This document shows positions 59,960 through 64,000 of a DNA stretch of 64,000 nucleotides, one piece after another. The notes beneath the pieces were generated by a model, which worked only from the letters and a program-made list of their open reading frames with translations, had not been told where the DNA came from and did no database searches. The DNA lies in the NCBI GenBank assembly GCA_020226215.1, contig CM035236.1, forward strand, positions 9,491,001 through 9,555,000, in the 5' to 3' direction. A program made the translations under genes and the position numbers. Each line of letters starts with the position of its first letter. The first letter of the stretch is position 1. Source of the DNA: Sindora glabra. Its lineage: Eukaryota > Streptophyta > Magnoliopsida > Fabales > Fabaceae.

Positions 59960-60890
59960 AATTAAATATGATTAAGATATTTAATGGGATGAATCATGAG
60001 GATTGGGCTGAGTTATTGAAGCTATATCCTATAGTCTCTAACCTTGATCTAGTGATTAGGAAATAGAACCTCAAATTAAAGTTGACTTTACAGCAAATCA
60101 AAGAAATCATCATGCAAAGTAAACCCACTCTAATAGAGTGTGTTTGATGGTAATGAAGTACATAATGGATAAGATGATAAAAGAAAGCATTCTCAAAATG
60201 ACAAATGTGAAAGAATTTCTAGATTCTATAGTCAAAAGGTATAAGAAGCTTGATAAGGCTGAGAAGAGATGGTATCTTTAATTGTTTGAGAAATCAGTGT
60301 ATAATGGTGTTAGTGGGATAAAAAATCAGTGTACAATGGCAAAAATCATGTAATTTAATCTAGGAGAAATTTATTTAACTTGACATATATTAGAGTCTCT
60401 TCCATCTCAGTTTGACATTTTGAAAATGTTTTATAACACTAAAAAATTAGAATGGGCCATCAATAGGCTCATTTCAATTGTTACAAAGGTCAAAGAAGTC
60501 ATAAAGAAAGGTAAGGCTTAAGTAGTTAATCATACCCCACATGGCATAAATTCAAATCATGGTGGAAGATTTAATTAGAAAGACAGCAAAGGTCGCTATA
60601 TCTATGAAAGGAAGAAGGTTGTGAAAGGTGAATCTAGTGGATAACAATGCTATAAAACTAAAAAAGCCTAATTAAGGGTAACTACAAATTTTGCAAAAAA
60701 TATGGGCATAAAAAGTGGGCTATTTTAAATATGAGAAATAGGTTGAGAAGAAAAAGAAAGGTACATATCTAGCTCTAGTCTATTTTAAGTCAAACATTAT
60801 TGATATGCCATTAAACTCTTGGTAGTTAGATACTAGTGCAACTATTCATGTGACTAATTATTTTCAGGCACTAGAAATCTAAGGGAGCCT
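59960..60890 (+). pseudogene. Copia gag and protease
   Basis: Gag fragments include MNHEDWAELLKLYPIVSNLDL near the start, LESLPSQFDILKMFYNTKK (about 60390-60450) and a lysine-rich tail where a zinc knuckle is expected but not readable. The protease site reads LDTSATIHVTNYF (about 60828-60866), with serine for the usual glycine after DT. There are numerous stops. Confidence 0.8.
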
Positions 60891-61189
60891 CATGAAGGAG
60901 AGTTAGTTATAAGACTAAAAAATGGAAGTGGAGTATATAAAATTAGTGAAGTTAAAGTTAGAGATTGGACATGAGCTTTATTGAATAATATAGTCATTAG
61001 AAAAATTTTAATTTTTATTGTTGCATTGGATTTGGTTGAATGATTTTATTATTTTAGAAAAAGAAAAGTTATTTTATAAATCCTCTATTGTGGGTATTGG
61101 TTTTATGTGTGATAGTTTATATAAAGTTAATTTAGATCTTAATATTGTGAACTTAACAAACTCTATTGCTGGTAAAAAGAGATGTTAAA

Positions 61190-62100
61190 TTGATGAAAGA
61201 TCCTTAATGTTATGGCATAGATGTTTAAGACATATTTTTGAAAAAAGAATTCAGAGACATGTAAAGGATGAAGTACTTCATGATTTGGACTTCTTAAATT
61301 TGGAACCTTTATGCATTGCATTAAGGGAAAACTTATAATTAGAGTTAGAAAAGGTCAGAAAAGTAAAAAGGAAAATATTCTAGAACTAATCCATACTTAT
61401 ATTTATGGGCTATAACACCTACTACTATGGAAGGCTATAAATACTTCATCACATATATTAACGATTACTCTAGATTTGGTTAAGTAGAGTTGCTTGGTAG
61501 GAAATTAGAATCATTAGAATCCTTCGAGTCATTCAAAGTGGTTGTTGAACTGAAACTAGGGAAATAGATAAAGTGTGTTAATTCTAATAGAGATGATGAG
61601 TACTATGGTCAGTAAAATGAAACACAAAGAAACCTTGGTCTTTTTGCTAGATACCTATAAGATTGTGAAATTTAAGCAAGTTACACCATGCTTAGAAACC
61701 AAAACAAAATGAAATTACAAAAAGAAGAAATATGACTCTTATAGACATGATGAGAGGCATGCTAGCCCATACTTTACTACCAAAATTTTTATAGGGTGAG
61801 GCATTGAGAACAAGAGTATACATTCTAAATCAGGTTCCCAATAAATTAGTGCTTAATACTTTTTATAGATTGTTGTATGGTAAGAAGCCTAGCTTAAGCC
61901 ATTTTCAAGTTTGAGGTTGCAAAACTAAAGTAAATTTAAGAAAACTAATTCAAAGACCATAAATAAATATTTCATTAGGTACTGCAGTGGCATAAAGGGA
62001 AGCATATTTTACTATCTAATTCATATGACTAAAGTAATTGAGTCTAATCAAGTTGTTTTCTTTAAGAATAAGTTGGATAGGGGGAGCTTCATACCACACA
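61190..62100 (+). pseudogene. Copia pre-integrase and integrase
   Basis: The GAG-pre-integrase motif LMLWHRCLRHIFEKRIQRHVKD (histidine ligands) begins near 61207. The integrase core follows in another frame with PTTMEGYKYFITYINDYSRFG (about 61420-61481), and later a RLLYGKKPSLSH-like stretch (about 61870-61905). Frameshifts and stops are frequent. Confidence 0.8.
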
Positions 62101-62379
62101 TGCATGGATTTTTCTGAAGATAGAATAATTATTTTGCTAGCACTAATATTAATAGAGTCATCTTCTATCATTCCATTAGTTTATCCAGTATAACTAATAG
62201 CAGAAGATGTCAAACCAGATGAAATAAATGAAAAAATTCTATTAAGGAGATCTTATAAAGTTCACAGATTGGTAATTTGTAATGATTATCTTATGTGTTT
62301 GTAAGAGCATAAATATAACATTAATGATAATATTAATCCCACAATCCGTTCTCAAAATATATCTAGTTCAAATCATTCT

Positions 62380-63320
62380 GATTAGGTGAGTGCTATGAAG
62401 GATGAACTAGGTTTAATACATAAGAATCAAGTCTGGGATCTAGTAGAGCTTCTTATAAGCAATAAGTTGATCAGATATAAATAAAACTTCAAAACCAAGA
62501 AGAATGCTTGAGGTAAAGTTAAGATGTACAAAGTTAGATTGGTAGCTAAAGGCTACACCTAGAAGAAAGATATAGACTATAAGGAAACTTTTTCACTAGT
62601 TTTAACTAAAAACTTATTTAAGTTGATATGGCTTTGGTGACTCATTTTAATTTAGACCTATAACCTTTTTGAATGGTGATTTATTAGAGATTGTTTATAT
62701 AAACTAGCTAGCCCATATATAGCTTAAAATAAGCTTCTAAATAGTGGTATCTCAAGTTTAATTCTTGGGTTCAAAGAGAATGCAGTGGATTAGTGTATTT
62801 ATATGTTGATAAATGCAGGCAATTTTGTCATTCTAGTACTATATGTGGACAATATTCTCCTTGTAAGCAATGAGTGAACCTATTAACAAAGATAAAACAA
62901 ATGCTATCTAAATATCTTGATATGAAGGATCTTAAAAATGCCTCTTATGTTTAGGGATAGAGATTTATCATGATAAATCTTGGGGCTTGCTTAGTTTGTT
63001 CTAGTAGATATACATCAATAAAGTATTAAAGAGGTTTAACATGTTTACATGCTTTCAAGTTTTCATACTTATCTCAAAAGGTGAAAATTTTTCTTAAGTC
63101 TCAGTGTCTTTAAAATGATATTAAAATAGAAAGAATGAAAAGTATCCCATATATGTTGGCTTTTTAGTAGCTTAATGTATGCTCAAGTATGTACACATCT
63201 TGACATAACTTATGCTATTAGTATATTAAGGAGATACTTGAGTAATTCTAGTCAGAGACATTGGACTACTGTAAAGAAAGTCATGAGTTACCTATATAGT
63301 ATAGAAGATTACATACTGAC
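62380..63320 (+). pseudogene. Copia reverse transcriptase
   Basis: Begins with AMKDELGLIHKNQVWDLVEL (about 62393-62450), then KVRLVAKGYT and DIDYKETFSLV. The catalytic box reads LYVDNILLVSN (about 62839-62872), so the usual YVDD is YVDN. The later part is heavily decayed. Confidence 0.85.
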
Positions 63321-63339
63321 CTATAGGAGATAGGGAGAT

Positions 63340-63830
63340 TTTATAATTTCAGGATACTTAGATTCACATTTTTTTGGTTGTTCGAATGATCATAAATTAA
63401 TATCTAGATACATCTTTATAATGGTAGGAGAAACTATGTCAGGGAAAAGTGGCAAGCACTCTTTAATAGCAATCTCCGCTACGGAAGTAGTATATGTTGT
63501 GTATTATAAAGCCATTGGCACTATTGTATGGTTAAGAAATTTTATGACTAGTTTTGAGATTATTGAGAAAATCTCTAGACCCTTTACCTACAATTGTAAT
63601 AATAATATTGCTATAAACTTTTCTTATAACAACAAAAGTTCAACCTGTACGAAACATTTTGATATAAAGTACTAGTTTGTGTGAGAAAAGGTATGTGAGC
63701 ATATCACATGTATTGAACATATTTCCACAGATTGTATGCTCGTGAATTCACTGACCAAAGGCTTAATAGTAAGAATATATCATGATCATGTAATCAATAT
63801 AGGATTAGCTAAGTTTTTGAATGTTTTAGG
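63340..63830 (+). pseudogene. Copia RNase H
   Basis: The open part 63421-63675 contains MSGKSGKHSLIAISATEVVY, VWLRNF, YNCNNNIAINFSYNNKS and KHFDIKY, in the order of copia RNase H. Upstream YLDSHFFGCSNDHKLIS holds the first acid. Downstream SLTKGLIV and HDHVINIGL give the standard C-terminus. Aspartate to asparagine changes occur (CNNN for C-D-N). Confidence 0.88.
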
Positions 63831-64000
63831 TTAGTGAAAGCATTATTATGTAAATTATTTTCTCAAGATGTATATAAATGAAATATTCACATTTTACTAT
63901 ATATTATGCATGTTTTTATTATGACATATTTGTAGAGACATTTAGACCTTATCTTAATATTATATGGAGAATTACGATTCTCATTTAGAATGTTAGGTGG

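Larger units (their letters stand above)
59960..64000 (+). mobile_element. Ty1/copia element, decayed, open at right edge
   Basis: A plus-strand element whose order (gag, protease, integrase, RT, RNase H) is that of Ty1/copia, with integrase before RT. Motifs are clear though split by many stops. The 3' LTR should begin soon after 63830 and continue past the window. It lies next to block C. Confidence 0.88.

Overview
The window is AT-rich nuclear DNA from a dicot-like plant. The evidence is plant CEP (C-terminally encoded peptide) precursor genes, chromovirus, copia and plant L1-type retroelements with tRNA-iMet-like primer sites, an interstitial TTTAGGG tract and long AT/CT microsatellites. 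Nothing in it suggests a bacterium or an organelle. The species cannot be named from the sequence alone.

The only recognisable host genes form a CEP cluster over about 46 kb. Four precursors look intact: 12230-12640 (-), 18143-18517 (+), 32433-32858 (-) and 44820-45101 (-). Two copies are damaged: 37219-37498 (-), whose leader is broken while its CEP motif is intact, and 58073-58524 (-), which is clearly decayed. All are short, apparently single-exon secreted precursors with a TATA box about 100-140 bp before the ATG. The peptide cores are variants of DFRPTxPGxSPGVGH. Two precursors carry two CEP cores each.

Three of the CEP loci (12.2 kb, 32.4 kb, 58.1 kb) sit in copies of one duplicated block, called A, B and C here, all in the same orientation with shared flanks. 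Each block was later split by a different class of retroelement. Block A (about 1255-13100) holds a non-autonomous LTR element (2752-12011), which itself holds a nested chromovirus (3099-9350). Block B (about 23765-33300) holds a plant L1-type LINE (23928-29860). Block C (about 51500-59030) holds a decayed Ty3/gypsy element (51748-57308).

Layout: 1-965 tandem repeat with an 18-bp palindrome; 1255-13100 block A; 13.1-18.0 kb AT-rich spacer with a MITE and a telomere-like tract; 18.1 kb plus-strand CEP gene; 18.6-23.7 kb spacer with an unidentified fragment; 23.8-33.3 kb block B; 33.3-37.2 kb AT-rich spacer; 37.2 kb damaged CEP; 38481-41538 second non-autonomous LTR element; 41966-42742 chromovirus solo LTR; 44.8 kb CEP gene; 45890-48800 third non-autonomous LTR element; 48.9 kb unidentified ORF; 51.1 kb compound microsatellite; 51.5-59.0 kb block C; 59.9-64.0 kb decayed Ty1/copia element running toward the window edge.

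CEP peptides are known in plants as hydroxyprolinated secreted signals read by CEPR-type receptor kinases in root growth and systemic nitrogen signalling. The cluster probably makes several related but non-identical ligands. The transposons make up most of the rest, and none has intact coding capacity.
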